Positions 1 through 7,821 of a DNA stretch of 16,864 nt are shown one piece after another. Source of the stretch: JAUIAI01 sp963976885 (GTDB lineage: Bacteria; Pseudomonadota; Gammaproteobacteria; Burkholderiales; Burkholderiaceae_E); the NCBI GenBank assembly GCA_963976885.1, contig CAXBNM010000062.1:1-16864 (forward strand), given 5' to 3'. The notes under the pieces were generated by a model that saw only the letters and a list, made by a program, of their open reading frames with translations, ran no database searches and was not told the DNA's origin. The position numbers and the translations under genes were made by a program. How positions within the stretch are numbered: the stretch's first letter is position 1; each line of letters starts with the position of its first letter.

Positions 1-272
1 CGGAAAACCATCCGCCTGAAGCGCCGTGGGTCATGGTGCCTGAGGAGATGCTGACCCCGTTTCTGACCTTGTCGAAGGAACCCGCTGGTGATCTGATTCG
101 CGCCGATATGACGTTTTTCAGTTTGCCAGCGGGGGGCGCGGTGTTTTCAACCGGTTCGATTACCTTCTGCGGAAGCTTGCCAACCAACAACTTCGACAAC
201 GATGTCTCGACCCTGATGCGCAATGTTGTCGATCGTTTTCTCGATCCGGCACCGTTCACCGAGCAAGCCTGA
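1..272 (+). CDS. 3' end of a gene resembling the N,N-dimethylformamidase large subunit (partial)
   Basis: The reading frame is open from the first complete codon at position 3 to the stop at 270-272, so only about the last 89 residues are present and the start lies outside the window. The tail carries a Gly-Gly-Ala-Val-Phe-Ser-Thr-Gly-Ser-Ile segment, then Cys-Gly-Ser-Leu, then Asn-Phe-Asp-Asn-Asp-Val-Ser and a helix ending in Val-Asp-Arg-Phe. This pattern is familiar to me from the C-terminal, glutamine-amidotransferase-like part of the N,N-dimethylformamidase large subunit and its relatives, which hydrolyse small N-substituted amides. The catalytic metal-binding part is not visible, so the reaction is inferred. 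It converges on azlD with 8 bases between the stop codons. The family call is moderately sure and the substrate unknown. Confidence 0.6.
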   Translation, partial: ENHPPEAPWVMVPEEMLTPFLTLSKEPAGDLIRADMTFFSLPAGGAVFSTGSITFCGSLPTNNFDNDVSTLMRNVVDRFLDPAPFTEQA

Positions 273-280
273 ACGAGGCC

Positions 281-574
281 TTACAGAAAGAATCGCAGCG
301 CGGCCACGCAGCCAACCCCAACAAGCATTGTCAGGGGCAGGCTGCGGGTCAGCAGCGCGACGGTGGCAGCGGCCAGCCCCGCCAGCCATTCAAACGGCCC
401 GCCGCCAAGCAACAAGACCGCCACGAGTGACACGATGAGGCAGCCGGGCAGCGCCCGCAAGGCGCGCGCCCAACCGCCGTGCGCAGGCAGGCTATGGCCG
501 AGCAGCACGCCGGCGAAACGGATCCCAAAGGTGCCCAGCGCCAGGCCGGCAATAACGATCCAGGTGTCAGTCAT
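281..574 (-). CDS. azlD: AzlD-type small subunit of a branched-chain amino acid exporter
   Basis: This 97-residue protein is almost entirely hydrophobic, with about four membrane segments and the Gly-Ile-Arg-Phe and Arg-Ala-Leu-Pro-Gly-Cys signatures common in AzlD/YgaH. AzlD works with AzlC (YgaZ) in the inner membrane to export branched-chain amino acids such as valine. Length and order fit the family. The start is ATG at 574, and its first eight bases overlap the end of azlC, which implies translational coupling. The exported substrate is taken from the family and is not provable here. Confidence 0.88.
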   Translation of the reverse strand: MTDTWIVIAGLALGTFGIRFAGVLLGHSLPAHGGWARALRALPGCLIVSLVAVLLLGGGPFEWLAGLAAATVALLTRSLPLTMLVGVGCVAALRFFL

Positions 575-1289
575 GGCCGGTCACCGCCGCGGCTGCGGCG
601 CCGCTGAGCCCGCCCAGCACGATGGCCCATGAGGTATCGAGCACGCCGCTGGCCGTGCAGAGCGCAACCGTGGCCAGCGAAACCGCCCAAGGCAAAAGAT
701 CGGGGCGGCCGCGAAACAGGGATCGGGCCAGCGCAATGAAGGCTGCGGTAAACGCGAAATCAATGCCCAGCGCGCGAGGCGCTGGTATGGCGGTGGCAAA
801 CGCGGCACCGACTACCGTAGTCGCTACCCAGGTAACAATCAGCGTGGCACCGCCGCCTACCAGGTACCAATAACCAACCCGTTCTCCTTTGGCGCGCGTG
901 GCGAGCATCAGCGCCCAGTTTTCATCGGTTATAAGGTGGGCTCCCAGCAATTGTTGCCAGAATGGCCGCCCTGCGAAAATGTCGCGAACCGAGGCGGCTA
1001 CCAGTAACAAGCGCAGATTCAGCGCCAGACCGGCGATGATGGCGGCCGCGGCGCCGGCGCCGGCGAGCAACCGTTCGGTGGCAATGATTTGCGAGGAGCC
1101 GGCAAAAACCAGCGCCCCCATGAAGCCGACTTCGAGTTGATCGATGTGCGCCTGGGTGGCAAGCACCCCGAAAGCCAGCCCGTACACGGAGACGCCGGCG
1201 GCCAGTGGGGAAATGTCACGAACCGCGCGCCAGAAATGCGCACTTGGGCCGCCGATGGGGGTTGGGGCAAGAGGTTGCTTCGACCGCAC
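567..1289 (-). CDS. azlC: AzlC-type large subunit of a branched-chain amino acid exporter
   Basis: This 240-residue membrane protein shows the AzlC hallmarks. After a short cytoplasmic tail comes Pro-Leu-Ala-Ala-Gly-Val with a Tyr-Gly-Leu-Ala-Phe-Gly segment. Then follow Phe-Ala-Gly-Ser-Ser-Gln (residues about 62-67), the Leu-Asn-Leu-Arg segment and the Thr-Asp-Glu-Asn-Trp-Ala motif. Together with AzlD it should form an inner-membrane exporter of the YgaZH type. The start is GTG at 1289, because no ATG lies near the expected N-terminus and the preceding ribosome binding site is weak. It lies 98 bases downstream of the GntR gene on the same strand, so it may be read through from the transporter operon, but it also has a possible promoter of its own. 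Confidence 0.88.
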   Translation of the reverse strand: MRSKQPLAPTPIGGPSAHFWRAVRDISPLAAGVSVYGLAFGVLATQAHIDQLEVGFMGALVFAGSSQIIATERLLAGAGAAAAIIAGLALNLRLLLVAASVRDIFAGRPFWQQLLGAHLITDENWALMLATRAKGERVGYWYLVGGGATLIVTWVATTVVGAAFATAIPAPRALGIDFAFTAAFIALARSLFRGRPDLLPWAVSLATVALCTASGVLDTSWAIVLGGLSGAAAAAVTGHD

Positions 1290-1313
1290 GAATCACTCTG
1301 AATAAAGCGCCAC

Positions 1314-1342
1314 ACTCTAGCGGCGAAGGGCTGCTGGCGCAA
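1314..1342 (-). promoter_or_regulatory. Candidate sigma70 promoter for azlCD
   Basis: On the minus strand a -35-like TTGCGC (1342-1337) is separated by 17 bases from a -10-like TAGAGT (1319-1314). Transcription would begin near 1307, leaving a leader of about 18 bases before the GTG start of azlC. The boxes match consensus only partly (3/6 and 4/6), so this is a plausible site and not a certain one. Confidence 0.35.
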
Positions 1343-1387
1343 ATCGGACCGACGCCAACCGCGCGCCGTGTCACGCCCTCTGCCTGT

Positions 1388-2161
1388 TCAGCGCTGTTCG
1401 GCTGGTCTGGCTGAACTGCGTTGCTGGCGCGGCGCAAGCACTGCGCGCTCGCACATATACGCTTCGGCTTCAGCCATGTGTTCAACCATGATGGTGCGGG
1501 CCGCAGTTGCGTTGCCGGCCTTGATGGCACGCAGCAGACGCACCTGGTAATCGAGCCCGGATTCGCGCAGCCCGGGCGTGTTGCCGGCGTAAATTTCCCG
1601 GCACTCGGTCTTGTCCTGCAACAGGCTCACGCAGAAGGTACAGATGAAGCCAAGTAAGGGATTGCGGGCATGGCTGGCAAGTTCAGCATGAAAATCGAGT
1701 TCGGCGAGGCGCTGCGCGTATTCCTGGGCGGCGTTGACCGGTTCGTCTTCGTAGAGCCGAATGGTGTCGCGCAGGCGCGCGAGTGCCGACTCATCGAGTC
1801 GGCCGGCGACGTCGGCGGCAAGCTCAGGCTCAAGGAGTCGGCGTAGCGCATAAATGTCGGCAATACCGGGCGCATCAAACAGAAACAGATTGTTGAGCAG
1901 ACGGATTGCCAGCCCCGGGTCGGGGGCGGCAATGAAGCTGCCCCCCCCGGGGCCGGTGCGGTTGCGAATCAGACCTTCGGTCTGCAGGATTTTCATCGCT
2001 TCGCGCAAGGTGCCGCGCGAGCCGCGGGCCTCTTCATCTTCCAGCCATTGCTGGGGCAAGCGGTCGCCGGGGCGCAAACCTGTGGCGAGCACGCGCTCGC
2101 GCAAGTGTTCGGCGATCGCTTCGGGTCGGGGGAGTGGTTTGGCTGGCGGGCGATCATTCAT
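1388..2161 (-). CDS. GntR-family transcriptional regulator, FCD (FadR-like) subfamily
   Basis: This 257-residue protein has an N-terminal winged helix-turn-helix (about residues 12-78). It includes the Arg-Gly-Thr-Leu-Arg-Glu-Ala recognition-helix region and the Gly-Leu-Ile-Arg-Asn-Arg wing typical of GntR proteins. An all-helical FCD effector domain follows (about 95-235). The usual FCD metal site is partly present: His158 with acidic residues at 154/156, and His228. The position that is usually a third His, in the segment Leu-Asp-Tyr-Gln-Val-Arg-Leu-Leu, appears to be Gln206. I chose ATG at 2161 over upstream starts because it fits the family N-terminus and overlaps the end of the upstream ATPase gene by eight bases. 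As the last gene of the importer operon it probably senses the transported compound or its product and controls this operon and the divergent hydrolase. Confidence 0.85.
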   Translation of the reverse strand: MNDRPPAKPLPRPEAIAEHLRERVLATGLRPGDRLPQQWLEDEEARGSRGTLREAMKILQTEGLIRNRTGPGGGSFIAAPDPGLAIRLLNNLFLFDAPGIADIYALRRLLEPELAADVAGRLDESALARLRDTIRLYEDEPVNAAQEYAQRLAELDFHAELASHARNPLLGFICTFCVSLLQDKTECREIYAGNTPGLRESGLDYQVRLLRAIKAGNATAARTIMVEHMAEAEAYMCERAVLAPRQQRSSARPAEQR

Positions 2162-3176
2162 GATCGAATCGGACGGGTTCTTCAAAGGGGTGATGGCAAG
2201 CTGAGCGATGTGCCGGATTGTCCGGTGACGACAACTCGGGGCGTTCAGTACGGCAGCGTTCGGTGGCGCGAGGGCAGCGCGCCGCAAACGCACAACCGGC
2301 CGGCGGCGCCAGCGGATCGGGTAACTCGGACTCGGTGTCCTCATCCACCGCAAGGCTGCGGCCCGGCGCGGGTGCTGAACGCAGCAACAGGTGAGTGTAG
2401 GGGTGACGCGGCCGGGTGAACACATCGCGCGCACTGCCGATCTCAGCAACCCGGCCGAAGTACAGTACCGCTACCCGGTCACACAAAGACTCGACTACCG
2501 CGAGATCGTGGCTGATGAATACATAGGTGAGCGCCAGTTCGGTGCGCAATTGGCCAAGCAGTTGCAACACCTGAGCCTGTACCGATACGTCGAGTGCGGA
2601 GACGGGTTCGTCGAGCACCAGTAGTTCGGGGCGCGCGGCCAGCGCCCGGGCAATGGCAATGCGTTGGGCCTGGCCGCCGGAGAACTCATGCGGATATCGG
2701 TCCAGAAAGCGGGGCGCCAGACGCACCGATTCGAGCAATTCGGCCAGCCGGGCTTCGCGTGCCGGGCCACTCAGGCCCAACAAGTGGGTGAGTGGTGCGG
2801 CAAGTGTTTCGCGAATGGTGTTGCGCGGGTTCAGCGAGGCGACCGGATCCTGAAACACGTACTGAATCCGCCGTGAACGTTCCCGGCCCAGCGCGCCGAG
2901 CGCTTGTCCGTCAAAATTGATGGTGCCATCACTGGGTTGATCCAGACCCACCATGATGCGCGCCAGCGTCGATTTGCCGCAGCCGCTCTCACCAACCACA
3001 CCGAGCGTTTCGCCGCGCATCACCTCAAGATCGATTGCCGACAAGGCATGGACCTGTGCGCGCCGGCGACCCAGCCAATTGCGCCCGCCGCCAAAGCGAC
3101 GCGACACGGACTGCACCGTCATCAGTGGCGCAGTCGAGGCGCCCGGTGCTGTAGCGGATGCTTGCTGCTCGCTCAT
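2154..3176 (-). CDS. DppF/OppF-type ATPase of a peptide/nickel ABC importer
   Basis: This 340-residue cytoplasmic ATPase would power a Dpp/Opp-family importer as one half of an ATPase pair. All nucleotide-binding motifs are visible: Walker A Gly-Glu-Ser-Gly-Cys-Gly-Lys-Ser (62-69), Q-loop Gln109, signature Phe-Ser-Gly-Gly-Gln (165-169), Walker B with Asp189-Glu190, and switch His223. The C-terminal oligopeptide-transporter extension contains the Arg-His-Pro-Tyr motif. Four cysteines follow at 295, 301, 308 and 327 (spacing C-X5-C-X6-C-X18-C), the arrangement associated with an iron-sulfur cluster in some DppD/OppD proteins. The ATG at 3176 overlaps the stop of the permease-ATPase fusion by four bases, and the end overlaps the GntR start by eight. 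Confidence 0.92.
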   Translation of the reverse strand: MSEQQASATAPGASTAPLMTVQSVSRRFGGGRNWLGRRRAQVHALSAIDLEVMRGETLGVVGESGCGKSTLARIMVGLDQPSDGTINFDGQALGALGRERSRRIQYVFQDPVASLNPRNTIRETLAAPLTHLLGLSGPAREARLAELLESVRLAPRFLDRYPHEFSGGQAQRIAIARALAARPELLVLDEPVSALDVSVQAQVLQLLGQLRTELALTYVFISHDLAVVESLCDRVAVLYFGRVAEIGSARDVFTRPRHPYTHLLLRSAPAPGRSLAVDEDTESELPDPLAPPAGCAFAARCPRATERCRTERPELSSPDNPAHRSACHHPFEEPVRFDHE

Positions 3177-5182
3177 GGGCGGGCCTCAGAGGGCGTGGCC
3201 GGCTTCGCGGGCGCAGCCTCGTCAAGCGGAAACAGGCAACGCACCGCTCGGTCAGAACCGGCGCGTTTGCCCTGGCTTGTATCGAGGCTGCGTAGCGCGA
3301 TGTCGCCTGACCGGCAGGACTCATGAACCCGCTCGCAACGCTCGGCAAAGGCACAACCGTCAGGAAGTTCATCGACCGCGGGCGGGCGGCCGTCGATGGC
3401 GTGGAGCTCGCGCTGGGGCTGGCCCAGCACCGGCACGCAGGCGATCAGGCGCGCTGTATACGGGTGTCGGGGAGCTTCCAGTATTTCCTGGGTGGTGCCG
3501 GTTTCAACAATGCGCCCGGCATACATCACGGCAACCCGGTCACAGATGGCGGAGACCACGCCAAAGTCGTGGGTGATGAACAAGATGGCGGCCTCGCGTT
3601 CATGTCGCAAACGATTCATCAGCGCGAGGATCTGCGCCTGCACCGTGACATCGAGTGCGGTCGTCGGTTCATCGGCGATCAACACCTGTGGGTTGTTGGC
3701 CAGGGCCATCGCGATACACACGCGCTGGCGCATGCCCCCTGAGAGTTCATGGGGATAGGCCTTCATGCGCTCGGCCGGATTGGGCAACCGAACCAGTTCA
3801 AGCATGGCCAGCGCATGGGCTCGCGCGTCGGCGCCGCGCCGCTGGCCATGCGCGAGAATCGCTTCGGTCAGTTGTTTACCGACCGGATACAGCGGGTGCA
3901 GGCTGGACAGCGGGTCCTGAAAGACATGCGCCACGGCGCCGGCTCGTAACTGACGCAGACGTTTGTCATCGACCCCGAACAAGTCTTCACCGGCCAGGCG
4001 GGCTGCACCGCCGGTAATGGCGCCGGGTGGTGACGGTACCAGACCCATGACCGACATGGCGGTTACGGATTTGCCCGACCCCGATTCGCCAACCAGGCCG
4101 ACGCATTCGCCGGGGGCGAGACTCAGGTCGATGTCGATGGCGGCGCGATAACTTGTCTTGCCGAGTTTGAACTCAGTTCGCAGGCCTTGTAGATCCAGCA
4201 GGGCATTGTCATTGTTGCCGGCAGGAACTGTTGTCCGCTGCACCGCGGTGCGGGCCAGCGGACGCATCAACGAGCCCGAACGCAGGCGTGGATCGAGGAC
4301 ATCGCGGATGCCGTCACCGAGCAGATTGATGGCCATTACGACAATCAGAATCATCGCGCCGGGCACGATGGAGACATGCGGGGCGTTGAACAAGACCTTG
4401 CGGCCTTCGCCGAGCATCGAGCCCAGATCGGCCTGCGGCGGTTGCGCGCCCAGACCCAGAAACGACAGGCCGGCGGTTTCGAGAATCATCCAGCCAACGG
4501 TGGTTGACATCGTGATGACGATGACCGGCAACACATTGGGCATCACTTCGCCAAACAGCACGCCGGCCTCGCTGCGGCCGGACAGGCGCGCGGCGTCAAC
4601 AAACTCGCGGCGCGCAATACCCAGCGTATTGCCGCGGATGTTGCGGGCGAAGAAGGGAATATTGACCAGCGCAATGGCAACCAGCGCATTGATCAGGCCC
4701 GGTCCGAGCACGGCGACGATTGCCAGCGCGAGCAGGATGTAGGGAAACGCCATCACCATATCGATGCCACGCATCAGAACCGCATCGGTGCGACCGCCTC
4801 GAAACCCGGCGATCAGACCAATCAGTGAACCGGCGAGCGCGGCAATCAGCGAGGCGCCGACGCCGACCGCCAGACTGGTTCGGGTGCCCCAGATCAGCCG
4901 CGCGAGCAGGTCGCGACCAAGCGCGTCGGTGCCAAGCAGATGCCCTTGCGCAAGCGGACGCAGCAGGCGGTTTGCCGGATCGGTGGCGTCCGGGTCGGGG
5001 AGCGGCAGCCACGGTGCCGCAAAGGCGGTTACCAGCACGGCCAGCAGGATCAGCAGTCCGAGCGCGGCGAGCCGGTTATTGAGCAGCAGACGCAGCGATC
5101 CGGGCCGGGTATGGCCGGTCTGGTTTTGGGGCTCGGATGTGTTGCCGGTGGCCGCTTGGGCACCAAGGCTTGCTTCACTCAT
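3173..5182 (-). CDS. Fused DppC-type permease and DppD-type ATPase of a peptide/nickel ABC importer
   Basis: One 669-residue polypeptide carries two transporter parts that are usually separate. Residues about 30-300 are a DppC-like inner-membrane permease: an OppC N-terminal segment, several membrane helices and the ATPase-contact loop Glu-Phe-Val-Asp-Ala-Ala-Arg (193-199) followed by Met-Pro-Asn. After a linker of roughly 25 residues, about 327-655 form an ABC ATPase. It has Walker A Gly-Glu-Ser-Gly-Ser-Gly-Lys-Ser (365-372), Q-loop Gln422, signature Leu-Ser-Gly-Gly-Met (480-484), Walker B Asp504-Glu505 and His538. The C-terminal extension has cysteines 610, 616, 623 and 649 (C-X5-C-X6-C-X25-C). 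ATG at 5182 is preferred over more upstream starts because it overlaps the preceding permease stop by four bases. The frame is open throughout with no stop at the junction, so this is a real fusion in the sequence. Such fusions are known in this family. Confidence 0.92.
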   Translation of the reverse strand: MSEASLGAQAATGNTSEPQNQTGHTRPGSLRLLLNNRLAALGLLILLAVLVTAFAAPWLPLPDPDATDPANRLLRPLAQGHLLGTDALGRDLLARLIWGTRTSLAVGVGASLIAALAGSLIGLIAGFRGGRTDAVLMRGIDMVMAFPYILLALAIVAVLGPGLINALVAIALVNIPFFARNIRGNTLGIARREFVDAARLSGRSEAGVLFGEVMPNVLPVIVITMSTTVGWMILETAGLSFLGLGAQPPQADLGSMLGEGRKVLFNAPHVSIVPGAMILIVVMAINLLGDGIRDVLDPRLRSGSLMRPLARTAVQRTTVPAGNNDNALLDLQGLRTEFKLGKTSYRAAIDIDLSLAPGECVGLVGESGSGKSVTAMSVMGLVPSPPGAITGGAARLAGEDLFGVDDKRLRQLRAGAVAHVFQDPLSSLHPLYPVGKQLTEAILAHGQRRGADARAHALAMLELVRLPNPAERMKAYPHELSGGMRQRVCIAMALANNPQVLIADEPTTALDVTVQAQILALMNRLRHEREAAILFITHDFGVVSAICDRVAVMYAGRIVETGTTQEILEAPRHPYTARLIACVPVLGQPQRELHAIDGRPPAVDELPDGCAFAERCERVHESCRSGDIALRSLDTSQGKRAGSDRAVRCLFPLDEAAPAKPATPSEARP

Positions 5183-6126
5183 TGGCGCAGCCTCGGATCG
5201 AGCAAGGCCTGCGCGACATCGGCGGCAAGATTGAACAATACATAGGCCGCGGCGACCACAAGTACGCCGCCCTGGACCAGCAACAGGTCGCGGGTCGAAA
5301 TGGCGTTGACCAGCATGGAGCCGATGCCAGGCCACTGGAAGACGGTCTCGATGTAGACGGCACCACCAAGCACAAAGCCGGCCTGGATACCGATGACCGG
5401 GATGATGGTAACCAGCGCCGCCCTGAACGCATGAGCAAGCACGACACGCGACTCGCTCAGACCCTTGGCGCGGGCGGTGCGGATGTAATCCTGGCGCAGC
5501 ACTTCGAGCATTGCCGTGCGCGTCAGGCGAGCAATGACGCCAGTGGCAACCACGGCGAGGGTGAACGCCGGGAGCGCCAGATGATGCAGGATATCGGGAA
5601 GATCGCCCCCACCGTAGATGGCCACCATGCCGCTGACCGGAAACCAGCGCAACTGCACCGCGAAAAACAAGATCAGCAACAGGCCGAGAAAGAATGAAGG
5701 CGTTGATATGCCAATCAACACCAGCACGGTGAGCGATCGATCAACCCAGCTGAACTGCCGGACCGCCGACACGATGCCCACCAACAGGCCGAACACCGAA
5801 CACAGCAGCAATGAAGTCCCCGCGAGGATAGCCGTCGCATTGAGCCGCTCAAGCACCTCATCCAGTACCGGCCGGTTAAGCGCGAACGAGCGGCCGAGAT
5901 CGCCGTGCAAGACATTGACCAACCAGGTCCAGTACTGACGGGGTAAGGATTGATCCAGGCCCAGTTGAGCGTTCAGCCGGGCGACATTTTCGGGCGTTGC
6001 ATACGAACCGAGAATGGCAGTGGCCGGGTCGCCGGGAATCATTGCCATGATCGCGAAAACGATCACGGTGAGCCCCAGCAACACCGGCACGGCGGCCAGC
6101 AGCCGCTTCAGGATATAAGCGCCCAT
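5179..6126 (-). CDS. DppB-type permease of a peptide/nickel ABC importer
   Basis: This 315-residue inner-membrane protein begins with the family-typical Tyr-Ile-Leu-Lys-Arg-Leu-Leu and a first membrane helix (about 8-30), followed by Ile-Pro-Gly-Asp-Pro. It has the Gly-Leu-Asp-Gln-Ser-Leu-Pro segment, Ser-Thr-Pro-Ser-Phe-Phe in a middle helix, and the ATPase-contact loop with Asp-Tyr-Ile-Arg-Thr-Ala-Arg-Ala-Lys-Gly. The Glu-Thr-Val-Phe-Gln-Trp-Pro-Gly motif lies near the C-terminus. Length and features match DppB/OppB/GsiC. It should pair with the permease half of the downstream fusion to form the channel. The start at 6126 lies 25 bases after the binding-protein gene, and its stop overlaps the fusion start by four bases. 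Confidence 0.93.
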   Translation of the reverse strand: MGAYILKRLLAAVPVLLGLTVIVFAIMAMIPGDPATAILGSYATPENVARLNAQLGLDQSLPRQYWTWLVNVLHGDLGRSFALNRPVLDEVLERLNATAILAGTSLLLCSVFGLLVGIVSAVRQFSWVDRSLTVLVLIGISTPSFFLGLLLILFFAVQLRWFPVSGMVAIYGGGDLPDILHHLALPAFTLAVVATGVIARLTRTAMLEVLRQDYIRTARAKGLSESRVVLAHAFRAALVTIIPVIGIQAGFVLGGAVYIETVFQWPGIGSMLVNAISTRDLLLVQGGVLVVAAAYVLFNLAADVAQALLDPRLRQ

Positions 6127-6130
6127 GGTG

Positions 6131-6143
6131 CAGGTTTGACCTG
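6131..6143 (-). promoter_or_regulatory. Small hairpin between binding-protein gene and dppB-like gene
   Basis: The 25-base gap holds a perfect inverted repeat, CAGGT-CAA-ACCTG on the mRNA strand, ending four bases before the ATG of the permease. It includes the only AGG that could serve as a ribosome binding site there. It could lower permease synthesis relative to the binding protein or stabilise the upstream message. With a stem of only five base pairs, chance is possible. Confidence 0.3.
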
Positions 6144-6151
6144 TTGGCCGC

Positions 6152-7720
6152 TCAGGGCTTGGCGACCTTTTGCAGCATCAGAAAGAACGACGGTTGCAGC
6201 GCGAAGTTCTGCACGCCTGAAGACACCACTGCGCTTTGTTTCCAGTTGGCCACGAAAGCCCACGGTGCATCGTCGTGCACGATTCGTTGCATCTCCTGAT
6301 AGAGCGTGGCGCGCCGGGCCTGATCGGTTTCGGTGCGCGCGGCATTGAGCAGTTCATCGACCTTGGGATTGGCGTAATAGCCCGAATTGAAGCCACCCTT
6401 GTCGGGCATTGCGGCACTGCGCAGGGCCAGATAAGGCAAGGTGTCAGGGTCATTGGTCATCCACGCCATCTCGGCCATATCGGCCTTGCCTTCAAGACCG
6501 GGATTGACCTTGCCGAGGAAGGTATTCCATTCATAGGTTTCGATTTTCACCTTCATGCCGACTTTTTGCAGGTCGGCCTGAATGGCGGTGCCCATGGCCA
6601 CGGGATCGAGCATGCCCGAGCCCCCTTCGGTGACATAGAACACCAGTTCTTTGCCATCATAGCCGGCGTCCTTGAGCAGCTTGGTCGCTTTGTCCGGTGC
6701 GTAGGGATAGGGTTGCAGCGACTCATCATAGGCCCAGCCAAAGGCCGGTGGTGTCGGGCCGGCGGCAACTTCGGCCGTGCCTTGCAACACGTTCTCGACC
6801 AGGGCCTTCTTGTTGATCGCGTAGTTGACCGCTTGGCGAACCCGCTTGTCAGCGAACGGCCCTTCCTTGGTGTTCAGAATCAGGAACCACAGATGCGGGC
6901 CGGCTTGCTCGAGTACCTGAAAGCGATCGTCGCTCTGGAACTGGCGCAAGCTGTCGGGCGGGGTTTCAACCATTACGTCGAGACCGCCGGCGAGCATTTC
7001 GGCCGTCCGGGTATTGGCGTCGGTGATGGGCCGGTAAATGACAGCTTCCAGCGATGGCGCGCCATCCCAGTAATCCGGATTCCCGGTGACGACCACTTTT
7101 GCGTTGGCATCCCAGGCTTCAAAGCGGAAGGCGCCGGTGCCGACCGGATGGCGACCGATGTCCTTGCCGTGCTTCTCAATGGCGGCCGGCGACACCATCA
7201 GACCCGTCGGATAGGCAAGATTGGAAAGAAACGGCGCGTACGGTTCTTTGAGGGTGAACTTCACCGTGTGCGCATCGGGCGCATCAATCGTGTCCACCGA
7301 CGAGAAAAAGAATGACAACGGGAACGGGCCGGTGTCGTGATGCGGATGCTTTTCATCGAGCATGCGCTCGAAGTTGAACTTCACGGCCGCGGCGTCGAAC
7401 GCCGTGCCGTCGTGAAACTTGACCCCTTCGCGCAAGCTGAACGTGTAGACCTTGCCGTCGTCGGAAATGGTCCACTTGGTCGCAAGTGCCGGCTCTACCT
7501 CGAGCGTGCCGCTTTTATAGCGCGTCAGACCATCGTACAGATTGACCAGAATCCGAAAATCATTGACCGCGGTAACCGCATGCGGATCGAGTGATTTCGG
7601 TTCGGCGATTTGCCCGACAACCAGCACGCCGGGGGGCGTCTGGGCCTGAGCAGAACCGACGGTGGCGAGGCCGAGCGAGAGTCCTAGGGCAAGACCGGCG
7701 GCAGATAGCAAACGCTTCAT
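6152..7720 (-). CDS. Periplasmic substrate-binding protein of a peptide/nickel ABC importer (SBP family 5)
   Basis: This 522-residue protein starts with a clear signal peptide: Met-Lys-Arg-Leu-Leu, a hydrophobic core and an Ala-Gln-Ala cleavage site near residue 26. The mature protein has the family-5 hallmarks Glu-Pro-Lys-Ser-Leu-Asp-Pro (about 40-46), Tyr-Asp-Gly-Leu-Thr-Arg-Tyr, and a Leu-Arg-Glu-Gly-Val-Lys-Phe-His-Asp-Gly segment near 97-106. Later come Gly-Thr-Gly-Ala-Phe-Arg-Phe and Asn-Pro-Asp-Tyr-Trp-Asp-Gly. There is no lipobox cysteine, so it should be a soluble periplasmic protein, as in Gram-negative bacteria. The ATG at 7720 has a good AGGAG site about six bases upstream. This family binds peptides, nickel, glutathione, opines, sugars and other ligands, and the ligand here cannot be told. 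Confidence 0.93.
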   Translation of the reverse strand: MKRLLSAAGLALGLSLGLATVGSAQAQTPPGVLVVGQIAEPKSLDPHAVTAVNDFRILVNLYDGLTRYKSGTLEVEPALATKWTISDDGKVYTFSLREGVKFHDGTAFDAAAVKFNFERMLDEKHPHHDTGPFPLSFFFSSVDTIDAPDAHTVKFTLKEPYAPFLSNLAYPTGLMVSPAAIEKHGKDIGRHPVGTGAFRFEAWDANAKVVVTGNPDYWDGAPSLEAVIYRPITDANTRTAEMLAGGLDVMVETPPDSLRQFQSDDRFQVLEQAGPHLWFLILNTKEGPFADKRVRQAVNYAINKKALVENVLQGTAEVAAGPTPPAFGWAYDESLQPYPYAPDKATKLLKDAGYDGKELVFYVTEGGSGMLDPVAMGTAIQADLQKVGMKVKIETYEWNTFLGKVNPGLEGKADMAEMAWMTNDPDTLPYLALRSAAMPDKGGFNSGYYANPKVDELLNAARTETDQARRATLYQEMQRIVHDDAPWAFVANWKQSAVVSSGVQNFALQPSFFLMLQKVAKP

Positions 7721-7771
7721 TGGGGGCTCCTCGATTTGAATCAGATCATGGTGGTGACTTGCTTCCTTTGC

Positions 7772-7821
7772 TTATTAATCATGATCGATTGGATATTGTT
7801 GAGCTCTCATCATGATATATT
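7772..7821. promoter_or_regulatory. Divergent promoter region with two identical 8-base palindromes (candidate GntR operators)
   Basis: The gap between the importer operon and the hydrolase gene is AT-rich, unlike its surroundings. It contains ATCATGAT twice, at 7778-7785 and 7809-7816, each a perfect palindrome, with starts 31 bases apart (about three helical turns). A possible -10 for the rightward gene, TATATT at 7816-7821, abuts the second copy. A possible -10 for the leftward operon, TAATAA on the minus strand (7777-7772), abuts the first. Both copies are thus placed where a repressor would block each promoter. That the GntR protein encoded in the operon binds them is inference. Confidence 0.45.

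Noticed and set aside
266..283. Imperfect hairpin spanning the convergent stops of the amidase-like gene and azlD.
   Set aside because: The stem has a bulge, there is no T-tract and it lies mostly in coding sequence, so a terminator call is not supported.
2156..2169. A sequence at the GntR start (ATTCATGATCGAAT) that matches the site at 7777-7790 in 12 of 14 positions, as a possible autoregulatory operator.
   Set aside because: It lies in overlapping coding sequence inside the operon where the start codon and reading frames constrain the bases, so the similarity may be chance.
6236..7315. A 359-codon open frame on the plus strand opposite the binding-protein gene.
   Set aside because: It is antisense to a clear SBP family-5 gene, and its translation looks like a codon-bias shadow with no recognisable domain.
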